A DNA stretch of 64,000 bases from Gnetum montanum. Taxonomy: Eukaryota; Streptophyta; Gnetopsida; Gnetales; Gnetaceae. Positions 22,691-34,864 of this stretch are shown here, one piece after another. The DNA is taken from NCBI GenBank assembly GCA_015680685.1, contig MNCI01024142.1, forward strand, positions 20,948-84,947. Reading direction: 5' to 3'. The translations under genes were made by a program, and so were the position numbers. Below the pieces are notes generated by a model, which had not been told where the DNA came from, searched no databases, and saw only the letters and a list, made by a program, of their open reading frames with translations. How positions within the stretch are numbered: the stretch's first letter is position 1; each line of letters starts with the position of its first letter.

Positions 22691-24310
22691 TTCTACAAAA
22701 AAACTAACTATTTGACATTGTGTGTCATGGATTCTGCACTAACTAGCACTGTGGCTGTTGTTCCTATGGTTGCATCACTCAACCCCTATCCCATTGGCCA
22801 TGGCTACCACATCATGGCCCTAAGCTTGTCCTCACGCAATAGGCCATCTCGACCACTATTAATGCTCTGCCCCCCTTGGCTGCCACCACGACCGCTAAGC
22901 TCTCATCCTTAGCTTGTGTAGGGGACAAAAAATTTTAAAAATGGTAAGGATCCCCTATTGTGCTCCCAACCTCGTAGGTGGTGGCTCCTAGCAACCATCA
23001 TCGGCCAACCCTACCTCCACTTTTGCCTTGCCTATGTGCCAACATAGAAACCCATCATACTGTGCCCCACCCAGTTAGCAATAGCCCTAGGGTCATGGCC
23101 AAACCCTCATCCTTACCTCACGTAGGTTGAAAAAACCAAGAGGGTAAACAATCATAATAATTTTTCTTCCCTCACTGCCCCACATCAACTTGCTATCTCT
23201 CCTACCTTGCAACCACATAAGCTATTGTAGTAGCCATGACTACTACAAAATGTAGATCCTTACCCCCACTCTACAACCACAAAACCCTTTCTTCATAGGG
23301 ACATTGGTCATCGCAACTACCACAATGTAAACCCTTGCCCTTAAATCAAAACTAAACCCTTGACCCCCACATGTCGCTTTCTACCCCATCAATTTGACCC
23401 CAAATCCCTACAACATAGTGCATTCCCCCATGGTTACAACGGCCACGGTGGTGGCAGCCCCTACAAAGGTAGGGTGTTGCCTACAAAGCCTAAAACCCTA
23501 AGCCCTAACACCTAAGTGCTGGATACCAAAAAAAATTCAAAGAAATGGAAAAGGAGGTTAGTGTAGCTAGGAGTACCCAAAGGTCAATGGTGTCCTACAC
23601 TCCTCCACGCATGCCTATAATAGGCACTCCAGGACTCACTCTTCCTCATCCACATTGGCCAAGGCAAGGTGCTAACATCCACTTCAGTGTGACATTGTTG
23701 GTGACTATGCTCTTGCAAATGTGCTATGCTTTGCAAAGTTCATTTTTACCCTTTAACAATCATAGAATTCACCAAGGGTAAAACATGCTTATATACCCTT
23801 GGAAACCACTTAAATTTTCACTTGTCCAAGACTACGTTCAATAGTGTAGAGCATAGTCACTAGAGTTAGAAATTTTTTTGATTTTTCTAACAATCTCCAA
23901 AATTAGAAAAATTTTGAATTTTTCTCATTGCCCAATTTTCACCCAAGCTAATTTTTCTTTTCCAACATGCCCAGCCTTGCCCAAACAATGCATTTAGTGC
24001 ATATCACTATCCACTACAATGTTAAACTAGCATTTCACCATCTTCTACGATGTTAAATTAGCATTTCACCATTTGCTATGACATTAAACTAGCACCCAAA
24101 AGTCTGCTAAGATCTTAAACTGGAAATCTCATGGCCTACCAAGGCCTAAAATCAACCCATGCATCCTTTGCATTTGAAATTGCATTCACATACTTAGGAA
24201 AAATTTTATCGCATTTTTTTCTTAACTGTGCATATTGCCCCCCATTAAGATAGGTGCAATTTGACATTTTTCTAGTTGTTTTTGCAAGATTATCATAGGA
24301 TTCACAACAT
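22691..24310. other. Element D interior, mostly noncoding; possible 5' exon and promoter of antisense gene
   Basis: 22700-23480 is GC-richer, proline/alanine-coding in pieces on both strands, and could contain an unidentified first exon of the antisense gene. 23608-23625 has TATTATA on the minus strand, and 23820-23900 has another GTGTAGAGCATAGTCACTAG core. 24000-24150 repeats TTAAA(C/T)TAGCA words. No gene can be defended here. Confidence 0.4.
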
Positions 24311-25640
24311 GACTACATATGAGCATCTTCATTCACCTCTAGTGCTCACTAGGCCACATGGTGGTCTTACGTGATGCATCAATCCTCAATGCCTAGACCT
24401 TGAGCCTGTAGCTTATGATGCATACATAATATCTGTAGAGGCACCATTAGACTGGCCAGACCATCTAGTTAAGCCTTTAGATCTAGAGGTAAGTGATATC
24501 ATCAAAGATCCCCTCATTGAAGTCCTTGTAGCAACACCTAGTGGTAAGGTGAAAACATTGAAACTTAGTTCTTTGTTAGAGCCTCAACATGCCCAAAACA
24601 TCACAAAAGTACTTAACAAAAACATCAAGGCATGTGCATGGTCTTACAAAGACATGCCAAGCTTAGATTCTTGCATAATCCTCAATCCCAGCATGAACCT
24701 AGTTAAGCAAAAAGCTCACAAGATTAGGCCTGAGGTGGCATTGGCAGTCCACGATGAAATCACCAAGCACTACAAAGCTAGTTTCATCTGGGTAGCCAAC
24801 TATGCAAACTAGGTCTTCAACATCATCGTTGTCCCTAGGAAAAATTGAAGTATACACATTTGCGTAGACTTCCAAGATCTCAACAAGGCAACCATGAAAG
24901 ACGACTTCCCATTTCCTAGTATTGATCAATTGGTTGATACTACGACTGGTCATGCCTTGTTGTCCTTTATAGATGGGTTCTCAAGGTACAACTAGATTTA
25001 GATAAACCCAAAGCACCAGCTTAATACTACCTTGGGGTACTTTTTGCTACACAATGATGCCCTTCAGACACAAGAACGTAGGAGTGACTTATGAATGAGC
25101 CATGACGTACATCGTTAGCAATTACCTATTAGGTCTATTTAATGATTACATTGATGATATAGTAGTTAAATCCAAGGCATCACACAATCACATGGATGAC
25201 TAGACCTTGTGTTCAAATGTTGTCTAAGGATGAACTTAGGCTAAATCCTAAGAAATGTGTCTTCAGTGTCAAGATGGGCCGCATGCTAAGTTTCATGGTA
25301 TCTGAAGTAGGGATACACATAGAGCCCAGTAAGGTTAAAGTCATTACCAACTTAGCACCACTAGCCAACCTTGAGAAGCTNCCCCAGTAAGGTTAAAGTC
25401 ATTACCAACTTAGCACCACTAGTCAACCTTGAGAAGCTATGAGGGTTACAAGGTAGATTACAATTCATACGATAGTTTATTGCATGGTTGACCAACAAGT
25501 TGTAGACTATGCAACATTTGCTCAAAAAGCGCATTCACTTTGTGTGGTCAACTCACTGCCAAAAGGCATTTGACAACCTTAAACAAGAGTTGGCTCAACT
25601 TCCAATGGTCTACCCTCTATAAGGAGATCAACCATTCTAC
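24311..25640 (+). pseudogene. pol: Element D reverse transcriptase
   Basis: The ATG at 24311 starts the pol run-in. Conserved RT blocks: LNKNIKACAWSYKDMPSLD, RPEVALAVHDEITK (24725-24765), ICVDFQDLNKATMKDDFPFP (~24855-24915), LLSFIDGFSRYN (24958-24995) and YIDDIVVKS, whose catalytic YIDD is at 25147-25158. Frameshifts and stops separate the blocks. A duplicated 56-bp segment at a single N (25325-25438) interrupts the thumb region and is probably an assembly error. The protein would synthesise element cDNA. Confidence 0.85.
25325..25438. repeat. 56-bp direct duplication flanking a single N
   Basis: 25325-25380 and 25383-25438 are identical except for one base (CTAGCCAACC versus CTAGTCAACC), with an N at 25381. 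This looks like two overlapping contig ends joined without merging, not a biological repeat. Confidence 0.85.
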
Positions 25641-26680
25641 ATCTACCTTACTACCTCTGATGCATCCATTGCTTCTTTGCTTTGCCAAAGCAAGATGATG
25701 GTATCAAGGTCGTAGTATACTACCTAAGCCATGCATTAGTAGCCTACGAAGCAAAGTACAATGATGTGGAAAAGACTTGCCTCACTTAAGAAGTGGAGAC
25801 ATTATCTTTTCTATAGCCAAGTAAACATCATCTATAGAGTAATGTACCTCAAGCCATTACAATGAATGTCTACGAGAGCAGTTGCATAGCACATTGAAAA
25901 CTAATAATTGTGGAGTTTAACCTACATTACATCATGTAAGCATCAACAAAAGGTCAAGAAACAGCTGCATAACTTACAACTTCCCCAATCGATGACCAAG
26001 TAATGATAGATTCAGAATTTTCAGAAAAGCATGTCACTAACATAAGCCAAGTGCCCAAAAAATTTGAGGCACTCTTGCAATTTCATGATGCTTCAACCTC
26101 TTAAGGGGGTAGTGCTACTATCGTAATCATGTTCCCCTCCAGGAGATCTAACCCTTTGCCTATCGTTTCACATTTTCATGCACTAACAATGTGGCAGAGT
26201 ATGAAGGTCTCCTCCAAGGTATCGTAGAAGCTCATGAGGTAGGAATACAAAACCTAGCAATCTAAGGTGATTCGTAATTAATTGTCAACCAAGTCATAGA
26301 GGTTTATGCTTGCAAAGCCCAATACTTGAAACCTTACTATGACATGGTGAAGCACCTACTCAAGCAATTTGAAATTTCTGATGTTTAGCATATCCCCCAT
26401 AGCAAAAATGCCATTGTCAATGCATTAGCTACATTAGCCTTAAACATTGCACTTGAGATGTTCCATGCATTGCCCACCATGGTGGCAAAGTGCATTGTGC
26501 ATGTCACGCAAACAACTGACATTGCATCCATAGCCATAGCAAGCATGACCCATGCAGTAGAGTGGTACAATGACATCAAGTCACACCTTCTAGAAGGTGA
26601 ACCTCTGTAGCATCTAACCACTTCCCACAAGGATGTAGTATGAAAGTGATCATAATAGTACATCATTGTGGGTGATAGCA
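25641..26680 (+). pseudogene. pol: Element D RNase H and second archaeal-type RNase H
   Basis: The first RNase H begins near TTSDASIAS (25660) and is strongly decayed. A second domain follows: a degraded FHDASTS...GGSATIVI start at ~26080, then TNNVAEYEGLLQGIVEAHE (26182-26235), a GDSxLIVNQV block (26265-26295) and HIPHSKNAIVNALATLAL (26390-26445). The TNNxAEYEAL, GDSxLV and NxxADALA order is the signature of the archaeal-type RNase H acquired by the Tat lineage. Stops in all blocks. Confidence 0.82.
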
Positions 26681-26689
26681 CACTATGCT

Positions 26690-27801
26690 ACCAATCCTAC
26701 AATGGCATACTACTGACATGTGTTAGTGATAGTGAAGTGCAAAAGATCATGGAATAGGTTCACGAGGGACTCTACGAAGGCCACATAGGACCCAATGCAA
26801 TGGTGGTAAAAATTATATGCTTAGGCTACTATTGGTCTTACATGGAGTGCCATTGTGTTTCTAAGGTCAAAACATGTGATGTGTCAATAGCATGGTAACC
26901 TCATGCACATGCCACCCACTGAGCTGCATACCATGCAGATCATGTAGTCATTCCAATGTTGCGAGCTAGACATCATAGGACTGATAATGTCTATGTCCTT
27001 CACAAGGCATAGTTTCATTATAACTACCACTGAGTATTTTATGAAGTGGGGTTGAGGCTATTCCCCTTAGGAGAACCACATCACAGCAGATTTGCAAATT
27101 CATACTTGATAACATAGTATCCCATTTTGGCTTACCTATGACCACTGTCACAAATAATAGGCCACAGTTTAGCAGTGTTGATCCTAAAGCCTTTTGCAAG
27201 CACCTTAGAATCAAACATTCCTTTTCATCATCCTACTATCCATAGGCGAATGGCCAAGTGAAGGCCACAAATAAGGTCATTATCAATCTTTTAAAGAAGA
27301 TGCTTCACAACAGCAAATGGCAATGGCATGAGTAGCTGATCAATGCACTTTGGGCCTCCCACACAACATGAAGAACTACAATAGGTAATATGCCATACAG
27401 TTTGGTTTATGGGTCTCAACTTATCTTTTCTCTTCAATTGTAGGTCCCATCGCTCTATGTAATCCTCTCAAACATCGTCAACGAGGCTCAAAATGACAAG
27501 TTGAGAACCATTGACCTCAACTCAATAGAGGAGGAGCACATGAAAATGCTTGGTCAAATCAAGCAATACCAACAAATGTAATGGAAAAAGCACTATCACA
27601 ATCAACATCAACACATAATCAAGGAGGGAGCCTTAGTCCTTAAGGTCATTCTCAAACTCATGGACAAATTCTCAAATAACTATGAAGGGCCTTTCTTGGT
27701 CATCAAGGCTTATGGCAATTGAGCATTTACGCTTACTGACCATGATGACAACAAATTTGCTAATTCAATAAACCACTTGTACCTAAAGCCATACAACGTT
27801 T
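26690..27801 (+). pseudogene. pol: Element D integrase
   Basis: The zinc-binding region shows VHEGLYEGHIG (26758-26790) and GYYWSYMECHC. The core is damaged at the first Asp, keeps FGLPMTTVTNNRPQFSS (second Asp replaced by Asn, TNN, ~27150) and has YYPxANGQVKATNK (~27235-27270), where the catalytic Glu reads as Lys. The C-terminal part runs through IGNMPYSLVYG, EGALVLKVILK and FLVIKAYGN to a TAG at 27799-27801. Changed catalytic residues make the copy non-functional. Confidence 0.85.
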
Positions 27802-27837
27802 AGTACACAGTGCCACATCAACGACAAGGTAAGGTAA

Positions 27838-28095
27838 GCAAGAGTCTACTATGACTATAAAGTAGCATAGAAAGTCTGCTATGACTATAAACTAACACAA
27901 AGAGTCTGCTATGATTATAAACTAGTATAGATAGTACGCTATGACTATAAACTAGCATAGAGAGTTTGCTGTGACTATAAACTAGCACAGATAGTTCACT
28001 ATGACTATAATCTAGCATAGAAAGTTTACTATGACTATAAACTAATATAGATAGTCTACTATGACTATAAACTAGCATAGATTGTCCTTGGGCCA
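27838..28095. repeat. Tandem array of ~30-bp units (about 8-9 copies)
   Basis: The unit reads approximately CTATGACTATAAACTAGCAT plus AGAGAGTCTG, repeating in phase with point differences. Being a multiple of three, it produces a spurious minus-strand ORF with a repeating LVYSHSRLSM decapeptide. It lies just after integrase in the 3' noncoding part of element D. Confidence 0.9.
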
Positions 28096-29856
28096 CGATG
28101 CTAAAACTGGCATCCACAACATTTTTTCACCATAACACTTAAACTAGCACAACTTATCCCTATGTTATGATGTTAAATTGGCACAACATCCACTATATGC
28201 TATCATGTTAAACTGGCATATGATAGTTTGCTAGGACTATAAACTAGCATATCATGGTTTTCCAAGACCTTTAACTAGGTTCATGATCTACTAGGACCCT
28301 AAACTAGCACAACATATAGTCTACCAAGACCTTAAATTAGGTTTGTAGTTTAACACACATAGATGTATGAACAAATGAGTGAAAATACTTACAGTCCTCT
28401 ATCATCTACCCACACCTCGTGGGCAGGGTAGATTGAGGCACTACAATTCCAGAGTGAAGTTCACATCATCAAGAGAGGCCTCTGGGACATTTGTAGCACT
28501 ACTGCCCTTGGCATTTTGTTGATCCTCCGAAAATGCCTTTGGGAATTTTGCTAACCTTCTAAAGCTTTTGCAACAATCGCCAACAGTATCAACCCCAAGT
28601 TGCACTAACAACATTACTAGCCTTGGGTATTTCATTATTGCTTGGATCTCTCATGGTTAACATAACCCTTTGGAACAATGGCAGCATTAGGGTCCCCATC
28701 ATCTAGCCTACCTTGTCAGGCTCTTGCCATTTCTCAAGTACTTACCTCTAATGTTGCTATTGGAGCTTTTGCAGCTCTCTCACTCTAACACCTACATGGT
28801 GCTACAAGCTCTTGCAACTAGTCTAGCACTTGTGGCACTTGCAACACCCTCGCAACTAATAATTTACTCTCATCACATGTTATGTGGTTGTTTTCTTGTT
28901 TCCTCCATGTTGCGTTTGTAGGATGAAGCCTCAGAGGTAGTCGTGCAGGGACACATCTCATCTCGATGGCAAGACACCACATCACTCCGATGTGCATTAT
29001 TGGGCTAGCTAAACTACTCAAGAGTGCACATTCCTATTACCCCACTTTAGCCTACTTACATTTACCCCTTTTACCTTGCATTCTCCTACTTCCCTCTACA
29101 TCACTAAGCTTGCAACCCCTCTAATGCACATGGCACCCACTTTGTGTCAACCCCAAAACCCATAGTGAATGTAACACAACTTGTCCTATGGGGAGCTTCT
29201 ATAGGCTAGTTAAAGCCCAAGAGAATGTAATGCAACTCATCCCAGGGAGGAAGCACCTATCCTATAGATGCAACACAATAGCATTAAAGTAAGGCCCGTT
29301 AGGTGGCATGCAATCCACCTAATGGAAAGCATCCTACAGCTAGCATCTTGCAATGTGTAGAACCCAAAGCAAGTTCACCTCGTAAAAAAAAGGAGGGTAA
29401 AATAAGTTCTTAAGAAAAACTAGCAGAGCTGCAATTTCACAACTGGTCTAACCCTAAATATGCATCGACCTTCTCACTAGCACTTAGATGAGAGGTCATA
29501 ATTTTAGGGACAAATCATTCTGGTGCCATGGATGCTAACTCTCTTAGAAGCACTCCAATGAGAGGTCATTGTTTTAGTGATCAATTGCCTTGATGCCATG
29601 ATCCCCATCAGTCGTGCTGACTTTGCATCTTCTAGCGACATGCATTAATTGCATCTCATTCCCTTATTACGTCTTAGCACACTCCCTACATCCTTTATCC
29701 CTAGCATACCATTACCCTTAACACTCTTGAGCATGGTGGAGCAATATTCAATTAGGTACTGACAAGCAATGTTGATGCGAGGCTTACTATGATGTTTTAT
29801 GTTCTTTTTCGACATCTCTTAGGCCACTCCTTCAGATGTTAACAAAGAGAGGCTAA
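28096..29856 (+). other. Element D 3' noncoding region
   Basis: Continues with looser TTAAACTAGCA repeats to ~28340, then ~1.5 kb without a credible gene. It ends in a purine-rich AACAAAGAGAGG (29841-29852), the likely polypurine tract before the 3' LTR. Confidence 0.6.
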
Positions 29857-31540
29857 TAAAACACCACCAAATTTGGGCTCCTGGGGTCTTAACTACAAAT
29901 TTAGCTAAGTGTTAAATCTTGGTAGATTTTTTCCAAGTGTTGAAACCATGCTCCCATTGTTGGGACTACATTTTAGAGCATAGTTAACGTAGTTGACATG
30001 GACAATGTAGATTTCCAAAATTTTCCAACTATCAACAGTAGCTAAAAATTTTGTCTAGGTGTCCCGACTATGTGCACCCTACTGAGACTATGGTCTAGAT
30101 AGTAGTCAATGTAGTCAGCCTTGGAACAACCAGTTTTGAAAATTTTCCTAAGTGCCAAGCTAAAGGCTATTGAGCATGGTTGGGATGGATGAAATAGTTT
30201 GGTAGATTTTCTACCTTCCAAGCCCACGCTGCCTACTATGCTCTAAAGCACAATTAGCATATTATGCATGGGCATGTTATCTCTACCAATTTCCTCCAAG
30301 TGTCAGGGCTATGCTCACACCTGTAGGACTACACACTAGAGCATAGTTAGCATAGCCTACATTGAGCATCATTTTCTAGTAATATTTGCCTAACTCCTGG
30401 GGCTACACTCTAGAGCATAGTCAACTTAGTTTGCCGAAATTGCCTCTAGAAGCCTTTAGAACTCAACATTGGCTTGCATCTTAGCTCCAACATTCCTTCA
30501 AAAAGTAAGATCAGCAGGTTTTGTCTCTTTTGCATCATCCATTTGCCCCTAAATTGTACTTACCCTCAACATCACTTCAGAGAGTGGGTAGCGTAGTCTT
30601 CAAATTGCATTGTTTTGCATTGTTGTCAAGTACATTGCAGTATGTTCGACACTCACACATGCAGTCTCAACAACATAGTCACAATTTGGCAATCTCACAA
30701 GGTCCATTGAAGCACACCAACAGAACACCATTTTGCTTCAGTGGGAGTGTAGTTAAGATTAGCATAGTCCTAGCTACCCTTCTACCATGTGGTGCATGAT
30801 CTGGGATTCACACTAACCCTAGCCCTATAAATACCCATGCACTTCACATTTTAGGGGTTGGCATTTTCATTTAGTAGTTGGCATTTTTGCATTGGCACTC
30901 TTGCACCTGAGCACCCTTCACATCTTAACAAACTTTAGGACACCACCACACATCATTACACATTGCTATGACACTATTGTACATCGCCCAGCACACCACA
31001 AGCCACTATAGCTTGCAGGACACCATAGCAACCAACCCAACAGGCTTAAACTCCATAGCAAACATTAATTCTTCATAGCCAAACATCCTGAGACTGTGAC
31101 TACACTCGCTGACTATGCCTATTGTACACCATGTACCTCCTAAAGTTTCCTTTGCAATTAACTATGCTTCCCCTGTATGGGACGATTCCTTTTCTTTCTT
31201 GCTCATATTCTGTATATTTTTCGTATTTTCCTTACATTTTAGCATTCTACTCGCACTTTGGACTATTCAAGGACATATTCATGTGTTTACATCCTCGTTC
31301 TCATGTTCGAAATCTCTACTACACTCACACCTACGAACACCGCAAAAATTGTAAAACATTTCATCCCCCTTGACTTCCATTTCGTCATAACACCTGTAAG
31401 TCCCAGATTGATTGACAAGACCATTCTAGGCATCCTACCTCCATTTTTTGATAGGCCCTTATGTGGAAGTGTGATCAAGACTATGTGACCATGGATCTCT
31501 TGGTGTCCTGTTACAACCTTCGATGTTTCTAGTCAGTACA
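29857..31540 (+). repeat. Element D 3' LTR
   Basis: 1684 bp, starting TAAAACACCACC (TGGAACACCACC in the 5' copy, i.e. two G-to-A changes) and ending AGTCAGTACA. It has the same CTAGAGCATAG U3 repeats and a TATAAATA box at 30826-30833. It is followed by the target duplication GGTGG. Confidence 0.88.
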
Positions 31541-31545
31541 GGTGG
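31541..31545 (+). repeat. Target-site duplication of element D, right copy
   Basis: GGTGG, identical to 11775-11779. Element C resumes with GTGGTTGAGAAGATCAAATAG, colinear with E near 46826. Confidence 0.9.
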
Positions 31546-34410
31546 TTGAGAAGATCAAATAGTCCTAGGTGGTGAAGGTTCTTGAGGTTCTGAAGGACCT
31601 TTGCTAGCTTTGGCCATGTGTTGTGGTTGATGGGACTATGGTTGTCCTATTATAGGTGCAACCTTTGGTGGAGGGAAAAATGTATCTAGTAATGCCTTCA
31701 TCTTCTCCTCCTTACACTAAGGATCATTCTCAGTCCATGTGTCATCACCAATGTGGGCTTGAATGGGGATATACCATAGATAAAACATTAATGGCAATAA
31801 CTCCTTAACATTGACAAACTAGGTAGTGAACTATTTGCATTTGATATCAAATGCCTTTACTGCATTTTGCAGCTCCTAGTAGTCATTCATCCTTCTATCC
31901 AAGTTCTTGGTGGTAGATCTTTGATCAGTGTATTTTCCCTTGAGAACTTTGAGTTTAGTGTTTGTAGCTGCAAGATTTTTCTTGGTGTCTCTATAATGCT
32001 TGAACTCAACCTCATACAACATGTACAACAAGTATGAGCTAGCCACCTACTTCTCTAGTTTTGATCATGGTCATCTTACAGTCAACATAGCTAGATTTGC
32101 ATATTAAAGATTGGCAAGCTTCATGTATCCTATCATCTCCTCAATTTGCAACTCCTTCGTGTAGATTTCTACCTTTTTACAGGCATCTATCCCATCAATG
32201 ATAAGCTACCAAACTTCTCTTCCATACTAGAGTTGTTGGAAGGTTTCATTTACTTTTGCCTTCACCAACTAGACATGCTTTTCATTCACTTATTTCTATA
32301 AATCAAGTTGATCTCTGTAATGATCTTTGACACTCTTAAATTTGAGAGCCTTTGATTTCCAGGTGGCTACCTCAATTGTAGTTTTTTGGTAAAGGGCACA
32401 TACCTCCTTCATGAAGAGGTTTCTATTTTCAACTATAAATCTCCTTAACTCTATGTTTGCTCTAGCCAGTTGCTCCTATTATTGATGGATGTATTTGGTT
32501 AACTATTATTTATGCTCATCAATATTTCATAGGTGATGGTTCTCTGTGGTTAATTGGTCATTCTCTTAGCGGGTCAAATCCAAGGCCTTTTGGATTTTAT
32601 GCTAGGTAGCCTCTACCAAGGATTGATAGAACATCATCATCTCCATTGTACCCTCAACCCCTTTTAGTATGGTGTAAAGCTATTTAAGAGCTTCATCTCT
32701 TGTCAATGCTAGGTTGAGAAATGTAGGGTCGGTAATTTGGGCTCTTAATTTCAACAACTTTAATAACCAAGTGTTCATTTAGCTCCTTGATTGTTTCGAG
32801 TTGCCCCTCCAAGAGAATGTTTTTAACCCTTACCTCTAGCCAGCTCTTATTAGGCTACAATCATAGTATCCAAAAGATCAAAGAAATTCTAAAGTGGTTA
32901 CTTAGTTTCCACCAATTAGTCTAACAATTCTTGATGTTGTGCTACACTTATTTTGTTGCTTGTGATTCTTTCAAACATTTGCACATCTTTGAGTGTAGTG
33001 ATGTTTGGTACAAATGCCACAAGTGCATTGACAGTTTCAACTATTCTATCAGCAACTACCTTTGCTATTATCTTCTATCCTTAGTATTGCATCACTAGTA
33101 CTATTTCCTCCTCACCTTCCTCCAAGCACACTAAGAAGGTCACGGCATTCCCAAAGATTTCTAGGAGTGATTGATGTTCTACGAGAGATACCATGACCTC
33201 TCTAATAATAGGATTCAACCTTGTGGATAACTATGTTCTTAGGGCTGAGAAAATGGATCCAACTCCTTCCATCAAGCTAATTGTTCAGAACACCTCATTT
33301 AGGTGACTCATTATTGGTCGATACATAGATGGGTCCTTGTCACTTGTTCCTACTCATTCCTCTTGTTTGCTCAAGAGCCATTCTCAGTATTTGTACAACC
33401 ATTGGGATGTTGTAGCTATGCCCAACATAATTGTTTGAGTGGTAGGTGAAGGTGGTGGCTACTGCTTCTCTTCTTGAATGGTCATTGTAGGCATCTTATC
33501 TTTCATCATCTCCACCTAATTAGCAGTTAAAGCATGTCTAACAGCATTGGTTGAATAATGAACTATTCCTCCCCTTTGACAGAGTTTTCTAATGATGCAT
33601 GGGAAGGGGAGTGCCTTCCTTAAACATTCATTTTCTTTAAATCACTTCTCCATCTTTAGATATATCAATTGTGGAAGGTTTATAGGGAATCTCCCACTAA
33701 GAACAGCACATACACGAGCAAAAAAAGCAGTGATTTTGTTGGCCCTCACTATAGGATTTAGGTGAAAGGTCACAATATTGTCGTGGATCCTTTCTGCTAG
33801 TGCGAGTGTGTCAAACCCCTTACGGTTGATACTACCATAGCACCATCGCATCCATTCTTTCTTGATGCTAAGGTTTGCCTATATAAGAATCTCAGCGAGA
33901 TTTGCCCCTATCTCTGGTAACCCAAGCATTTTATTAATGGCCTGCATTGAGTAGGACACTAAGATATCCTTGATTTTGACCATTGAACAAGCTTTCTTGT
34001 TATTTCAAAATAAAAATGTCTCTCCCATGTACCACTCCTTGGTGAAAGTGATGATTGGCCACATGGGAGAGGCCATTAGTTGGTCTTGTACTTCTTTAGG
34101 TGCCTACTCTAGAAGAGGGACAAAGTTTAACTCCTAGAGCACTATTTTGATTTAGGTAGGCTTCTATCAAGGTCATCTCAAGGTTTTCTTATTGGGCTAG
34201 TACATCATCCCAATGAAAATGTTCTATTGCTATTGCTAGTTTTGGAATCTGACAAAAAGATTTCACTTCAGCCTCTTCCCTATGAGGACCTGTGGTGTGG
34301 GCTGCAAGTGGTTCTTTTTAGGCTTGTTCTTGGCCCCTTCCCATTATAGGTTGTTTCTCCCTTAATTCAAGCAGTCCTTCTTCTTGCATGTATTTCCCTT
34401 TCAATGCCAT
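31546..34410 (-). pseudogene. Element C ORF3
   Basis: Starts at ATG 34410 (MALKGKYMQEEGLLELREK...), immediately after a GACCGCAG splice acceptor. The plant-transposon-type domain is preserved at ~34090-33600: MASPMWPIITFTKEWYMGE, FHLNPIVRANKITAFFARV, AVLSGRFPINLPQLIYL and ALPFPCIIRKLCQRGGI. The remainder is coiled-coil-like, with many stops, and is colinear with E 49698-46830 and A 5880-8734. The 3' end is separated by the insertion of D and lies at 11555-11774. Confidence 0.78.
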
Positions 34411-34722
34411 CTGCGGTCACAACACATCCATGGATTAGTAGATGTAATGTGTAACTTTAAATTTTGAATACCTTCTCTTGTTAGTTAGTTACACTTCACT
34501 AAGGTTGAACCATGGCAAATTGGTTATTTTATTATTATTTTACTAACTATTTATTAATTATTTATCGTAAAAGTCACCAAAACATGTTTGAAAGGTTTAA
34601 CCCTTGTAATTTGGTGTTTAATAATTGATTTCTTAGTTAAACATTTTTGGGAGTTAGAAAAATGGTAAAATTTTTTTTTATCAAAAATGTCACATTTATG
34701 GCCCCCACAATTAAGAGCCTAC
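34411..34722 (-). other. Element C intron preceding ORF3
   Basis: Minus-strand donor CTGGAG|GTAGGCTC (GT at 34722-34721) and acceptor GTGACCGCAG (AG at 34412-34411) directly before the ATG at 34410. 312 bp, T-rich in the transcript sense. Same positions as in A and E. Confidence 0.65.
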
Positions 34723-34864
34723 CTCCAGTAGTTATAGGGTTAAAGAATGGAGTGATTTGGATAAATCATTAGGAAGTTACGGGCTCTAGAACATTATGGG
34801 CTCTAAAAATTTGAAAAACTCCCTTGGCATTTATGAAAAAATATGAAAATTTCAAATTGAGGTC

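Larger units (their letters stand above)
17712..24298 (+). other. Element D protease-RT spacer, possible long intron
   Basis: The protease frame stops immediately before a potential donor AAG|GTATTC (17712), and pol begins at ATG 24311 just after a potential acceptor ATTATCATAG (24298). Ogre/Tat elements are known to remove an intron between protease and RT, so a 6.6-kb intron is plausible but unproven. Inside it lies the antisense gene (18474-22130). Confidence 0.4.
11780..31540 (+). mobile_element. Element D: 19.8-kb Tat-type Ty3/gypsy retrotransposon
   Basis: Both LTRs are present (11780-13447 and 29857-31540) and the 5-bp target duplication GGTGG is intact. Plus-strand order: PBS, gag, protease, a long spacer, RT, RNase H, a second (archaeal-type) RNase H, integrase and a 3' noncoding region. 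The second RNase H places it in the Tat/Ogre group, where such large sizes are common. The spacer between protease and RT holds a spliced gene on the opposite strand. D is inserted in ORF3 of element C and is itself full of stops. Confidence 0.9.

Noticed and set aside
23485-23515. Telomere-like AAACCCTAAGCCCTAAC
   Set aside because: Only two or three imperfect units; too short for an interstitial telomeric array.
27860-28090. CRISPR-like array
   Set aside because: Repeats are contiguous with no unique spacers, and the context is a plant retrotransposon.
27818-28117. Minus-strand ORF of 99 codons with repeated LVYSHS decapeptides
   Set aside because: It is the translation of a 30-bp tandem DNA repeat; no start context, conserved domain or homologous frame elsewhere.
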